Positions 34,181 to 45,778 of a DNA stretch of 64,000 nt are shown piece by piece. The translations under genes and the position numbers were made by a program. Where the stretch lies: the NCBI GenBank assembly GCA_023213395.1, contig CM041465.1, positions 33,487,741 through 33,551,740 of the forward strand, given 5' to 3'. Each line of letters starts with the position of its first letter. Within the stretch, counting starts at the first letter, position 1. This DNA comes from Cycas panzhihuaensis (lineage: Eukaryota; Cycadophyta). The notes below the pieces were generated by a model. The model saw nothing but the letters and a program-made list of their open reading frames with translations, searched no databases and had not been told where the DNA came from.

Positions 34181-35200
34181 GATTCAAAAGTTACCCAAAT
34201 GGTACACACAAACAGTTCAGGACGGTCACATCATTGAAAGAAAATGTCCATCTAAATATCGACAGCAAACCAATTATGCACTTATGGCTGAAGTGCTTTG
34301 TGTTGATGAGCCTTCCACTTTTGAGGAGGGTTCTAAAAATGAAAATTGGAAGGCTGCCATGGATGAAGAACTCCATTCTATTGAAAATAATGGTACTTGG
34401 AATTTGGTTGAATTGCCTAAACACAAGCAGGCAATTAGTTGCAAATGGGTCTACAAGACCAAATTCCATTCTGATGGTTCACTTAAAAGGTAGAAAGCAC
34501 GCCTTGTTGTAAAAGGATTTAAACAAAAAGAAGGCATAGATTATGAAGAAACTTTTGCACCAGTGGCGAACATGAATACCATCAGACTTCTCTTGGCCTT
34601 AGCTGCTCAATGCAAATGGCCAGTTTATCAGATGGACGTGAAGAGCGCCTTTCTTAATGGCGATCTTCAGGAGGAGGTATATTTAGAGCAACCTCCTGGT
34701 TACAAAATACAAGGCAAGGAGCATCTTGTATATCGCCTAAAAAAGGCGTTATATGGCTTGAAGCAAGCTCCAAGGGCATAGTACTCGAAGATCGATGACT
34801 ACTTCTTGAGACATGGGTTTCATCGATCTACTTCAGATCCTAATCTGTATATTAAACATGAAAAGAACCATGTAATTTTTGTTGCTTTGTATGTTGATGA
34901 CTTAGTGATCACTGGGAGTGACACTAAGATGATTCATATTCTCTAAGATGACTTGAAGAGAAGTTTCGAGATGACAGGTCTTGGACTTCTCCATTACTTT
35001 TTAGGCTTTGAGATATGGCAATGACCAGCTATATCTTCATTTCCCAAGTGAAATATTCTTGGGACATTTTGCAATTCGGTCAGATGCACGACTGCAAAAC
35101 AACGCCTACGCCTATGGAGAATGGATCTAAGCTTACTCTCAATGAGGAAGCTGCACCAGTAGATCCCACACTTTACCCAATTGATTGGGAGTCTCATTTA
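34181..35200 (+). pseudogene. pol: E9 reverse transcriptase (copia)
   Basis: [88 protein letters not shown]. The catalytic loop YVDDLVITGSD near 34880 is intact. Stops at 34492 and 34780, then a frameshift near 35010, inactivate it. Confidence 0.9.
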
Positions 35201-35830
35201 TCTCACCAACACTGACCGGATATTTCATTTCTTTGTTGGGATTTGCTCACGTTACATGTCTCAACCCAATCGGATACCTTGGAATGCGATAAGCATACTT
35301 AAGTACATCAAAGGCACATTGCAACATGGCCTTGAGTATGCACATAATGAGAACTTCACTCTGGAAGGGTTCGTAGATTCTAATTGGGCAGGTTGCCAAG
35401 ATAGTAGGAGATCAACCTCGGGATACTGTTTTTCCCTTGGTTCAGCAGTTGTTTCGTGGAGTTGCAAGAAGCAACCCAATGTTACCTTGTCCTCCACCGA
35501 AGCAGAGTACAAAGCTGCAGTCGGCCTGACTTGTGAGGCTATCCGCTCTGACGGATTCTTGGGGAACTTGGACTTGAGCAGGGTCACCCCACCAGGATAC
35601 ATTGCGACAATCAAAGTGTGCTCAAGTTAGCTAAGAATCCAGTCTTTCATGCACGGACAAAACACATCGAGGTTCACCATCACTTCATCAGAGAGTATGT
35701 TCAGAATGGTGAGATCAACCTCCACTCTGCACCTCTGAGGAGCAGACATCTTTACCAAGCCTCTTGGTAGAGAAAAGTTTGTAAAATTCAGATATGGTCT
35801 TGGTGCTCGGCTTAACATTGTAAACAGTAA
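35181..35830 (+). pseudogene. pol: E9 RNase H (copia)
   Basis: MIGSLIYLTNTDRIFHFFVGICSRYMSQPN, VDSNWAGCQDSRRSTSGYCF, SWSCKKQPNVTLSSTEAEYKAAV. Then in shifted frames DNQSVLKLAKNPVFHARTKHIEVHHHFI and TKPLGREKFV. Ends before the purine tract at 35829-35837. Confidence 0.9.
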
Positions 35831-35837
35831 GGGGGGG

Positions 35838-36390
35838 TGTTAAACCTTATGTTTACATGTTAAGATATTGTACTTTATTTTTCATGTAATATGTGTACTT
35901 TTTACTTTAGGGGTGGCTTATCACTTAAGTGATAAAGTGCACACCCACATTCTTTCTAGTGACACAACATTGTCACTAAAGGGTCAAATGGACCCTCATG
36001 CATTTTTGCTCACATGAGAGCCCAAAAGGACACATGTCCAACATGCAAGGCATGTATCTTGGATGTTTGACACTTGTCAAACATCCAAGGCCTTAGGTCT
36101 CTCATTTCACTCTATATAATGAGACCTCTTCTCATTGTCTCACAAGAGAGTTGGAGCTCTATTGTTATCTTTGTCGGTTGCTAATCAAACTGTTCATTCT
36201 TTGGAGGTTGGACCAATTCCAACTCCACATATTGGGTATCATTTTCTCTTGCTCCTTCATTTGTGCTTTGTCTCTTTGCTCTCTATTTTCCTTGAGATTA
36301 TTATACTTGTTTGTATTTCTGCAACTAGAACTAGAGTGATCCTAGTTTCTAGATCTTGGGACTGTTGAGGCCATCTAGCCTCTTTTCACA
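35838..36390 (+). repeat. E9 3' LTR
   Basis: Follows AAGGGGGGG. TGTTAAACC...TTTTCACA, then TSD ACACT. Contains a 4-bp insertion (CAAACATCC for CATCC) relative to the 5' copy. Confidence 0.93.
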
Positions 36391-37500
36391 ACACTTATAG
36401 CTAGAAATAAGATGGTTACTTTTCCCTTATGCTCGGATGGACCATAAATTGAGAAGATTGAAGATGAATAAAGAGCCTCATCCACCATAACCACAACAGA
36501 ATGATAGTTAGCGCTTTCTCAAAAATAACATTTCAGATCCAATCAGCCCTACCAAGTAGTCCATTAGCGTCTTATATGCTGAATTGGCTTCATAATGCAT
36601 GGGAAGAAGTAGAACTTCCTCCGTGTTATCATTTAGAGATGTGTGCAAATTCTTCAAACGAGGAGAACATGGAAGATGAAGTAGTTCAATTGGACCTGCC
36701 ACAAGGTGTTCGAGAAGAAAGAGACTTGTAAACTACCCAAGGCAATTACCCAGTTAGGGCAAGCAAGAAAGCATTTGGATCAATGTATTGAGATAATGGA
36801 AAATAAATGGTACTAGAACTTTTGGTAGCTTCTGTTTCCTTATTCTTTAATAGGTCAAGTATGTTTATGGTATGCTACATATGTAAAAGAATTTAATTCT
36901 TGGGAAGAAATAAGTAGAAATTTTCTAAATGGATTTCATAATCATGAAATAGAATTGCCCCTATTCTAGAATGGAGATGACCATCATTTGTATGTGCAAA
37001 ACTGTGTTTAGATATGGACAGCTAATGAAACTCCAAAAAAGGAATGGGCACATTATTGGGGATCAACTTTTAGAGGCATTTTTATAGTTTGGTACAACCA
37101 TTGTGAAAGATAAAATTAATAGATTAGGATTTAATGGTAGATAATTTTTAACAGACTTTTGCATAATGAAACTGAAAAATCAAGGAAATCCTACAATGTT
37201 TTAAGGGAAAAACCATGGAGAAGGAGAAAAATTGCTTCCATATTGGATGTGACAAAACAATAAAAGAAGATAATAGTCAACAAGAATCACGATCATTTCC
37301 TCCTAGTTATTTTGTAGCGGAATATGGAGAGCACATCATTGATAAGACTCTAGCATATACACTAAGCCCAAATGGCAAAATAGTTGAAGGAGAAAAGCTT
37401 AAGTTGCAGGAGATAAACATTGAAACAAAAGAGCAACCTTAGATCATTAGTCTGGGAGATTACTGGGATACAAAAATCGTGTAATAGGCTAGTTCATTAT
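36391..37500 (+). pseudogene. E5 pol spacer upstream of RT
   Basis: Resumes E5 after E9. Only broken reading remains in this 1.1 kb. LARNKMVTFPLCSDGP near 36400 and LSLGDYWDTK near 37447 suggest the protease-RT connector of gypsy pol. No separate gene is visible. Confidence 0.5.
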
Positions 37501-38850
37501 TTCTGGAGTATAAAGACGTCTTTGCCTGGTCCTATAAGGACTTAAAAGGCATTCTGCCTAAACTTGGTGAACATAAGAGAGAACTAATGGAAGGAGCTAA
37601 GTCGGTAAGACAATGCCCTTCTGCATGAATTCCAAATATAAAGAGAAGGTAAAGGGTGAACTTGATAAGCTACTTGAGGCAGATTATATCTTTGAGGTAG
37701 AAATTACTGAATGGTTGAGTCCGGTTGTAGTCGTCCTGAAGAATAATAGGAAACTTAGAGTCTGTGTTGATGACAGAGCTCTAAATAGGGCAACCAAGAA
37801 GGGCCCATTTCCCATTCCTTTTATCGAAGATATTTTGGAGAAAGTCACAGGGCACAAGGTTTACTCCTTCACAGACAACTTCAATGAATACAACCTAGTT
37901 TGAATTGCACCAGAGGACTAGTTAAAGATGAGTTTGTTATGGAATGGGGCACATATGCATTTAGGGTCATGCCTTTCAGTCTGACCAATGCTCTTGCCAT
38001 GTTTTTAAGGGTGATTCTTAATATTTTCAAGCAAACCATTAGAAAAATGATTAAGGTATTTTTAGATGATTGGACACTTTATACCCTGTTGAAAAACCAT
38101 CTTGGCAATCTTTGTTTGATGCTACAAACTTGTAGGAAAAGTAAATTATGCCTTAATCCTGCCAAATGTACATTCATGGTTCCTTTTGGGACTTTGTTAG
38201 GTTATGTAGTCACCAAAAATAGGTTGTTGACTAATCCCAATAAAGTGGTTGTAATCCTAAAATTTCTATTCCCAAAAACACCCAAGCAAGTCAAAGGATT
38301 TTTAGGAATGACATGGTATTATAGGAAGTTTATAAAAAAATATGCCCAAATAGCTAATCCCTTAGAAACCCTACTAAAAAAGAAATCCACATGGCAATGG
38401 AAGCTGCAACAACAAATTGCTTTCAATTTATTGAAAAAGAAAGTTGCTCAAGCACCAGTATTGAGATTTCCTGATTAGGAGAAACCTTTCCATGTGCATG
38501 TTGATTCCTCTTTATTTGCCATTGGATGTGTGCTAGCACAACTAGTAGAGAACAAAATGGATTTGGCAATATATTTTGCAAGCCAAAAATTGAAAGAAGC
38601 AAAGTAGAACTATTCAATTACAGAACGAGAAGGCCTAGGCACAGTTTATACCCTATAGAAATTTAGACACTTTATTGGTTAATCCATTCTTTTTTTTTGT
38701 TGATCACTAGGCCTTACAATATCTGGTTAATAAACCCATTTTGCAAGGCAGAATCATCAGATGGCTAATGCTATTTCAATAATTCAATTTTAAAATCATA
38801 GTAAAGAAAGGGAGAAAAACATACGATCCTAGCCTTGCTATCAAGGGAAG
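37501..38850 (+). pseudogene. pol: E5 reverse transcriptase and RNase H (gypsy)
   Basis: The entry motif YKDVFAWSYKDLKGILPKL precedes RT. RT motifs: YKEKVKGELDKLLEADYIFEVE, WLSPVVVV, LRVCVDDRALNRATKKGPFPIPFIEDIL, GTYAFRVMPFSLTNA, and the catalytic VFLDDWTLY (xDD kept). The thumb and connection follow (NPAKCTFMVPFG, GFLGMTWYYRKFIKKYAQIA, PVLRFPD). RNase H begins HVHVDSSLFAIGCVLAQ and continues with stops: REGLGTVY, VDHQALQYLVNKP. Frames change near 37615 and 37903. The family is Ty3/gypsy; I do not assign a lineage. Confidence 0.88.
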
Positions 38851-40160
38851 TGGAAGGAGAACCTGCCATTGGGGTGTATGACTACTTTCCTGATACAGAT
38901 CTATTTTCTATTGAAGCAGTACCAAAGTGGTACGAAGGCATTGCACAATACCTTGCTACAACAAAAACACCACCAGGGATGGAACACGTGGAGCAACAGA
39001 GTTTTATTCGAAAAACTTTTCCATTCCAGTTAATTCAAGGGATGTTTACAAGTTAGGACTAGATGGTGTTTTGAGAAGATGTATAATGGAACACGAGATA
39101 GAGGCAATAATGCGAGAAGCCCACAAGGGTGTGGCAACAAAACATCAGGGTGTAGAACCAACTGGCAGAAAGATATTACTGCCTAGATTATGGTGGCCCA
39201 CATTATTTGAGGACACAAAAGAAATGGGTCCATAGTTGTGATGTGTGGCAACGGGTAGATAAGCTAGGTAAAAATCATTTCATACCTTTACATTCCATAT
39301 TAGCACAGGCTCCATTCGAGAAGTGGGGGCTAGATTTTATTGGACCAATCAGTCCTCCAGCCAGAGGAACCAATGCAAGATACATATTAGTTGCTATGGA
39401 TTTCTTAACTAAATAGACAGAAAAAAACCCTATGAAGACATGTGATGCTTGAAGTACAATTAGATTTTTGTATGAGAATATCATCGCTCATTTTGGATGC
39501 CCCTTGGAAATTGTGTCTGACCCAAGGAGTAGTTTCTTGAACCAAACTATTAAGCACCTTACAAAAGAATTCATGATCCATCATTACAAATCTTCTCTGT
39601 ATTATCCATGGGCAAATGGGCAAGTAGAAAGCACAAATAAAATTTTAGATTTAGCCTTGTCCAAGATCTGCAGTGAAGGAAGAGCAGATTGGGAAGAATG
39701 GATACATTTGGCACTATGGGAAAACAAAACAACGCTAAAAAGATCCTATAAACAAACACCATTTCAGTTAGTTTATGGGTTGGAGGCTATAGTTCCCCTA
39801 GAGTTCCAAACAAAAATCTTACGAGTAGTAGTGCAACTACGTTTATTAGAAAAGGACTCAAAGAATCAACGGTTCCTTGAATTGATAAAGATGGATGAAT
39901 GGTGAGTGAGAGCCTTGTGGGAATTAAAAGTAGAAAAATAGAGGCATAAGGCATGGCATGATCAACACTTGAAAATACCTCAGTTCTAGGTAGGAGATTT
40001 GGTACTCTTATACGATAGCAAATTTTGCATGAAGCCAGGTAAAATGAAGTTGTGATGCTTAGGTCCATATAAGGTAAATCATATTCAACAAAATGGGGTT
40101 GTATAGAACATTTGTTTAATAAAACAATCAACGGAAGTCAACTGAAGCAGTACATAGTAA
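38851..40160 (+). pseudogene. pol: E5 integrase (gypsy)
   Basis: Zinc-binding region REAHKGVATKHQG ... CDVWQR. The DDE core keeps all three residues: WGLDFIGPI near 39332, IVSDPRSSFLN near 39510 and GQVESTNKILDLAL near 39618. Open at 39207-39416 and 39468-39905. The C-terminal GPY-type part reads HDQHLKIPQF, VGDLVLLYDSKF and CLGPYKVNHIQQNG, with stops. E3 keeps only this C-terminal part. Confidence 0.87.
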
Positions 40161-40261
40161 GTTCAAAAAAAAAATTGAACACAAACCATGGGGACAAGAG
40201 ACCCCTTAATCATATAAAGTATAGGAAGTTGTTATGAATTGTTTTGTAGATTTTTACAATC

Positions 40262-41010
40262 CTAGTTACAACTTTGGATGAAGATGGTTACAACTTTGAA
40301 TTCTGAAAGTTGCAACTCTGGATGTGGAAAGTTGCAACTCTGGATGAGGACAGTTGTAACTTTGAACACGGAAAGTTACAACTCTAAACGAGGACAGTTA
40401 CAACTCTGAATACGAAAAGTTGCAACTTTGAATACAGAAAGTTGCAACTCTGGATGAAGACAGTTGCAACTCTGACAAAGACAATTGCAACTATAGACGA
40501 AGACAGTTGCAACTCTGAATGAAGACATTGCAACTTTGTAAAAGGGAAGTTGCAACCTAGCATGTGGAATGTTGCAACTTTGCAAGAAGAAAGTCGCAAC
40601 CTTGCAAGAGGGAAGTTGCAACCTAGCACGAAGAACGTTGCAACTTGGGACAACGAAGTTGCAACCTTGGAAGAGAAAGTTGCAACCTTGCAAGAAGGAA
40701 GTTACAACCCGGCATGAGGAAAGTTGCAACTTAGCATGAGGAACATTACAACCTGGCACGATGAAGTTGCAACCTTGGAAGAGAAAGTTGCAACCTTGAA
40801 AGAGGGAAGTTGCAACCCAGTACAAAGAACGTTGCATCCTAGCATGATGAAGCTGCAACTTTGGATGAGGAAGTTGCAACCTTGTAAGAGGGAAGTCGCA
40901 ACCTAGTGTGAAGAACATTGCAACCTGGCACGAGGAACGTCGCAACTAGGCATAAGGAATGCTACACGAGGAAGTTGCAATCTTATGCCAAGATTGAGGA
41001 TAATTGTAAT
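40262..41010 (+). repeat. E5 tandem array of GTTGCAAC
   Basis: By eye 17 exact copies of GTTGCAAC and about as many one-base variants (GTTACAAC, GTCGCAAC, ATTGCAAC) in about 750 bp. Spacing is mostly 20-25 bp, with fillers such as CTCTGGATGAGGACA and CTTGGAAGAGAAA. GTTGCAAC is its own reverse complement. The same word is repeated in the E5 LTRs. Long Cys-rich open frames on the minus strand are by-products of the periodicity, not genes. Confidence 0.9.
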
Positions 41011-41690
41011 CCTATACGAAGGAAATGGTTAATTGCAGAAGGATAGTTTAATTTGGCATGAGGATAGTTGTTGCCTCATATAAGAATGATTACAACCATC
41101 TTAGTTATGATTGTGAATGAAGATAGTCACAATCATAATTAAGATAGTAATGGCTACAATCACATGAGTAAGGAGGACTGACATACAACCGCAAAATAGA
41201 TGACCTGGCGGCACAATTAATTGGACACATCAAGTAACAATATTGATGATCTAACGGAAAGCTGTAACCTACATGATGGTTAAAGGTGACGTGAGATTTT
41301 CAAAAGATATGATTAATATTAATCGGACAAGTGACTATCATGTAAAGCGGTGGTTGATAATGATGGAGATCCTAGTTATGATTTGGTTGCGACAAAGGTA
41401 TGAATGCGACAACCTATACTTCAAATGATGATGGCTACATAAGGCGAACAAGGTAAAAGACGACTTCATTGAGAGAACCAGCAATGACGGAAAGCAACAA
41501 ACCAGGCCCAATATAAGCAAGCATCTCGAAATTGTAGCAAAAATTGTAAAATGGAGGATATCCCTAAATTCAACATTATATTTTAGGAAACGAATGACAA
41601 AAGAATTTGAGTAGAATGGGCTACTATGCTGACAATAGGCGAGTGTAAAATAAATCTAACAAATGCAGGGTTTGCTTGATATATATATAA
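41011..41690. other. E5 spacer between array and extra ORF
   Basis: Decayed array-like words (GGTTACAATC, ATAGTCACAATC) up to about 41160, then about 500 bp without recognisable coding. A short TATATATATAAG stretch at about 41680 lies just before the extra ORF; it might be an internal promoter but is unsupported otherwise. Confidence 0.4.
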
Positions 41691-41696
41691 GTAGGA

Positions 41697-42159
41697 TTGT
41701 TCTTGGTTGCATTTAATTTTTTGACCACAATGATCAATCTAATTATGCAACAACCTGATTTACTTTATATGACTCCAAGGGCAATAGCTCAGATTTTAGA
41801 ATTACCAAACATAGGGGAGGATGTACCGGGGGATGACCAAATTACGTGGGAGCAAGCAATGCAACAACTAGGAGCCCAAGTATCAGACATTTTGACCTCA
41901 TGAATTCGCATTGCAGGTATTGCTTTAGAGCAATGACGGTGGGTTGCCCATTTCCTCTTCACCTAGGTAATCTTAAGTCAAAAGAATCTATATGTGTCAA
42001 CTAAGATGTATTCCATGCTTCTTAAGGTAGTGCAAGGGAAAAAATTTAGATGGGATTCCTTTGTCTTTATTAAACTCCTTGAAAAATTGAATAATATCAT
42101 AATCAACACATAGTCTGCTGCAGTATTCTATCATCAAACTCTCTTCGAGGGGTGGTTGT
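41697..42159 (+). pseudogene. E5 extra 3' ORF, N-terminal part (split by E8a)
   Basis: From 41697 one frame reads MTPRAIAQILELPNIGEDVPGDDQITWEQAM, IRIAGIALEQ, and YSMLLKVVQGKKFRWDSFVFIKLLEKLNNI, with a few stops. It aligns over its whole length with the E3 extra ORF (LITGLPNEGEVP, IRVADI, MMPILLKICDGEKMDWSEF). E8a cuts it inside a Leu codon at 42159. Taking out E8a and one TSD copy leaves the frame continuous into 57412. Function unknown. Confidence 0.78.
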
Positions 42160-42288
42160 TGAAAAATTCAAGATAGTATCTTAACAACTCATGTGCATGC
42201 AAAAATTAAATGACAAAGTAAAGTAAACAATAGATTAATGCAAATTAATTGCACATAATAGAGACAAACAATGTAGTTGGCACCGTCA
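42160..42288 (-). repeat. E8a 3' LTR, outer part
   Basis: On the plus strand it starts TGAAAAATTCAAG and runs to the E7 TSD CGTCA. Aligns with 57021-57150 of the 5' LTR. Confidence 0.88.
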
Positions 42289-42679
42289 TGTTGGAAGATA
42301 ATGTTTAATGTATAAGTGTCCAAGTATGTAATGCACACTTGTGCAAGTAAGTAGTCATTAGATTATTGATCAATAAATAGGTGTTATGTGGTTGGTTATA
42401 TAAGAGGCCATTTATCCCACATGTAACTCATGTCATCCTACTCTCTCCCACTTGTGATGTATAAATAAGCGGTTGAGGTAGAGTTGTAGATACACTAAGT
42501 GAAGATGGAGTCCATTATGATATTGTTGTGGTTATGGAGATATTGTGATATACTTCCTTTCATATTGAGTTAATGTTACAATATTATGTTCATGATACTT
42601 GTTCTATTGATCTTGAATATTGAATGATCTTGAATTGTTTCCATTGGATGTTGAATGCCCTCCATGTAATAATTTAACA
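42289..42679 (+). repeat. E7 5' LTR
   Basis: TGTTGGAAGATAATG...AATTTAACA; matches 46325-46715 over its full length. Primer-binding site at 42680-42691. Confidence 0.93.
42460..42467 (+). promoter_or_regulatory. E7 TATA box
   Basis: TATAAATA followed by AGCGGTTGAGGTAGAG. The same box plus downstream GGTTGAGGTAGAG occurs in E6 (59941) and in the E7 3' LTR (46496), so the core promoter region is conserved within this group. Confidence 0.7.
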
Positions 42680-42691
42680 CGGTATCATAGC

Positions 42692-43480
42692 AGGTTGCTT
42701 GTCAAGCTCTTCTTTATGCAGGTTCACCACTTTGTTGATGTGTGTAGAGGTGGTTCCATAGAGCCAAGTGCTAGTTTGTGGATCTACTTGCAAAAGGTGA
42801 AATCCTAAGGTCATCAGTATTCCTAAAGTGTCAAGTATTGATGCAAGACAGAATTTACCAGGTCATATTGTTCTCTTGCCTTGTGAAGAAAACATTGTGC
42901 CATAGATTTGTGATTGGTGTGAATTTATGAAGCAGAAATTGGTGATATATGAATTTGTTGGCTATTATATTATGGTTGTACAGTGATAGAAAGGGTTTAT
43001 ACCTATATTTTTGTTGAAATTTGTTAGTTAAGGAGATTCTGCTGGTGAAAATTGAGTATATATGAATAATCCCTAGCTGTGATGTTTGTGGTTGGTGATC
43101 GTTAAGTATTGGTTCTGGCATAAAACCTGCTACTAATCTGAACGGTGCTCTAAGACTGCACTGTGAGAAAAAAGAAAATAACTGCACCTTAATTGAAACA
43201 AAGATGAACCCTAGTTGTGGTAGGACTGTCAAAAAGTAAAATTATCTTTGGTGTATGAGCTCTCATTCTATGGTGTTAACAAGCAGTCTGAGTAGGTAGA
43301 TTTGCTATGTCTGTTTGGGGATTAAAGGTGTTGAGGTTTCTATGTGGTTGTCGTGATGTCCTTGTGAGTGATATGTGTGAGTGTTGCTACTACGTGTGTG
43401 GTATAGTTGTGAATTAGCTAAGGGTTTCCAAACCAATTTTGGACATTATAGAAGACCGAGTGTAGGCTATGCAATAGCTG
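42692..43480. other. E7 leader, left part
   Basis: No convincing coding. Short open frames only. AT-rich with GTGATA/TTGGTG words. Confidence 0.45.
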
Positions 43481-43925
43481 GAGAACATTTTGTAGAGGAA
43501 GAAGGCATTCTAGTTCTAGCAAGGCCAATGAAGCATAGTTTTGGCATCAATTGTCAATTATGTGGGCATATTTGGCATATGAGAAGTCCCATGTAGGTTG
43601 TCGTTTATAGCTAGAGCTATTTGTGGGTGCCACCAAAGCATTAGCCTTTCGTAGTGTTTGTGGTTGTAAAGATCATAGCATGCTAAAACCATTGCTGAGA
43701 GGTGATTTGTCAAAAGGTGCCAGGGTTTGAGAAGAGCTCATAGCTTAGTTGAGCATCATCTTGAATGTCAAGCAGATCAAAGGGACTTCCTGAAACAGGC
43801 TGCCCATAGATGAGTTCAGAATCATGTGAATCCTGCACCTCTGATTTACCATTGACATTAGAAGGAGAAGATGAGGTCAATTGCTCTTGCACCCTTAGCA
43901 CTTTCTGAAGCATCCAAATGGACAT
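43481..43925 (-). pseudogene. Possible captured host-gene fragment in E7, antisense
   Basis: Read on the minus strand, 43710-43925 gives an open 71-codon segment of protein-like composition: LRVQEQLTSSSP, VQDSHDSELIYGQ, SPFDLLDIQDDAQLSYELF. After one frameshift, 43480-43710 gives PWHLLTNHLSAMVLACYDLYNHKHYERLMLWWHPQIA. It has no retroelement motif. It lies in the leader, opposite to the element's transcription. I do not recognise the source gene; chance openness is possible. Confidence 0.35.
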
Positions 43926-45041
43926 TTTCTTTCCCTTCTAGTTCTCTAATTTACCTGCAATATGTGCTACTTTGTGGATCACAGCAGAAGAATCAAGTTG
44001 TGGGCCATGATCTAATCGACACAAACAAACACAAAGCTCTTCCTGGGTGTGTAAAGGAGAGCCTGGTTACCATTCACAAAGAGACTATTGAGCCATATCT
44101 TTGAAAGAAAATCAAAGAGAAGCCTCTACGAAGAAAGAGAAAGAGAAACTCTGTTCAAAGAAACATCTATTTTTAGCACAACAGATCTAAGCATGGTGTG
44201 GTACAGCTGCAGATAAGTGCCAGACAACACCAATTCAGAGTGAAAGAAAAATATCAAGCTTTGTTGAGGGTTCTCTGTGATATTCAAATCTCGTGATGTC
44301 ACAGGTAATCAATGTATCAGCGATGTTTGGGATCGTGTCTCACTCAAGGGAACACCATGTCATTGATCTCTAGCGCCTGAAGATCTTTGAAGAATAAAAA
44401 AGTGTTTGCATTGCAGGAATCAGGGCTCATTGTCTTCGGGATTCTGTGCATCACTGAGAAGAGAACCAAAGACGTAGAAACTACACGTAAGTCCATAACA
44501 ACCACGTAGGAGATGAATCTAGATGAGCCGAAGTGCATGCAAAAATACGATGACCATCCATGAATGAAGAGGTGCCGCCATGCCCTACAACTCACACAAG
44601 AAAGATTAGGTCAAAAAAAATTGAATCATTTTGGAACCTTCTTTGATATCTGCGGATGTGACTTGGAGGTAAGATGTATTTTATAATTTTTTGGAAAGTC
44701 AAATTCAGATTGAGTTAGATTGGAATGCCAGTTGAGGTCCGCCAACCCCTGTTGTGATTAAGACCATGGTCATATGAAGACCTATTATGACTAGTAGCTA
44801 ATTCGTTAGAGGAATTAATTAACTTAAAGTGGCTTTATAAAAGGGTGTCTGCACGTTTCTCCTTATATCTTTGCATCCAAGCACCCGTTTCTAAATAGTT
44901 TGAGATGGAACCATATGTCAGAGATAGACATTTTGGTGTGGGGTTTCAGGTATTTTTCTATTGATTTGACAGACTTTTTTCAGGTTGAAGTCAATGTATA
45001 AATCTAGCTTAATACACTTTTGATCATCTCATTCATACACC
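43926..45041. other. E7 leader, right part
   Basis: 1.1 kb upstream of the gag-like ORF. Minus-strand frame 44344-44595 is open but unrecognised. TTTGCATTGCAG|GAATC near 44404 looks like a plant 3' splice site on the plus strand, which might reflect a spliced leader, without further support. Confidence 0.35.
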
Positions 45042-45701
45042 GTGGAGTTGAGTGACATCATAGTTTCTGTGCTTGAAAGAAATGAATACTGGTTGTCAGA
45101 TCATCCTTTTCCTTTACCCAAGTATATGGGAACCAATTTTCATTTTTGGGCAATTAAAATGGAATGCATTTTTATGGCAAAAAGACTATGGGAATTTGTT
45201 CTTGGTATTGCATTGTTTAACAAAGAAGGGGAGGAAAATTTTAGGAAGAAGAATCAAGTAGCCATTGATGTGCTGCTTGTAGCCTTCGACAAAGAAAATC
45301 TTCCTCATTCATACCATTTTCTTATCCATGTGCTTCACTATATTGATTCAACAAAAGAGGCATGGAATTTGTTGAAGGATGTGTATGAATGGAGTCCTCA
45401 AGAGGTGCAAGAGGACCTTGAAAGGGCAAATAGAATTGTTGATGACTACAATATTGATAAGAAAGATGATACCAATGGGGCAAATGAAAAGGTGTATAAA
45501 GAAAGTGATGAAGATAATGAAATTACTCTTGAATTAGTTGGTGAGATTGATGATTTGGCCATTAATGAAAATAATCAAGCAATAGAAAATCCCCTAGATG
45601 AATCTATTACTTCAGGGGAGGCTGAAGCTATTTGTTGTTTTGAAGATTTTGTTGAATGCATGCCTAATTCTATTATTGGTTCTCATTCCAATTGCTCATA
45701 A
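45042..45701 (+). CDS. E7 gag-like protein
   Basis: An intact 219-codon frame. The N-terminal 120 residues look like a copia gag: LPKYMGTNFHFWAIKMECIFMAKRLWEF, then HVLHYIDSTKEAWNLLKDVYE, matching the pattern in which a gag N-domain ends with EAWxxLxxxY. E6 has LPKYMGTNFHFWAIKMESIF and DSTKETWSLLREVHE. The C-terminal half is acidic (DEDNEITLELVGEIDDLAINENN). No zinc knuckle and no pol. It may package the element RNA or be a relic. Confidence 0.65.
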   Translation: MELSDIIVSVLERNEYWLSDHPFPLPKYMGTNFHFWAIKMECIFMAKRLWEFVLGIALFNKEGEENFRKKNQVAIDVLLVAFDKENLPHSYHFLIHVLHYIDSTKEAWNLLKDVYEWSPQEVQEDLERANRIVDDYNIDKKDDTNGANEKVYKESDEDNEITLELVGEIDDLAINENNQAIENPLDESITSGEAEAICCFEDFVECMPNSIIGSHSNCS

Positions 45702-45778
45702 GATGATGAAGATCTTCCACTAAAAGTTGAAGAACCATTGTTGGAAATATCAATCAAGAAAAGGAACACATACATGAT

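Larger units (their letters stand above)
29018..36390 (+). mobile_element. E9: Ty1/copia element, probably the youngest here
   Basis: 7.37 kb with LTRs of 547 and 553 bp that differ by about 3% by eye. Perfect TSD ACACT. The primer-binding site TGGTATCAGAGC (29567-29578) is a perfect initiator-Met complement, two bases after the LTR. The long leader carries a tandem repeat. The polyprotein is in copia order with frameshifts and stops. Its coding sequence is closer to E8a/E8b than to E1/E2. Confidence 0.93.

Noticed and set aside
40376-40945. Long Cys-rich open frames on the minus strand (189 and 89 codons) with repeated CNF/LQLP motifs
   Set aside because: They are read straight through the GTTGCAAC array in more than one frame. 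Periodicity of the DNA explains both the openness and the repeats.
44395-44410. Intron acceptor (TTTGCATTGCAG) implying a host gene in E7
   Set aside because: A single splice-like word without a matching donor or flanking exons is not enough for a gene call.
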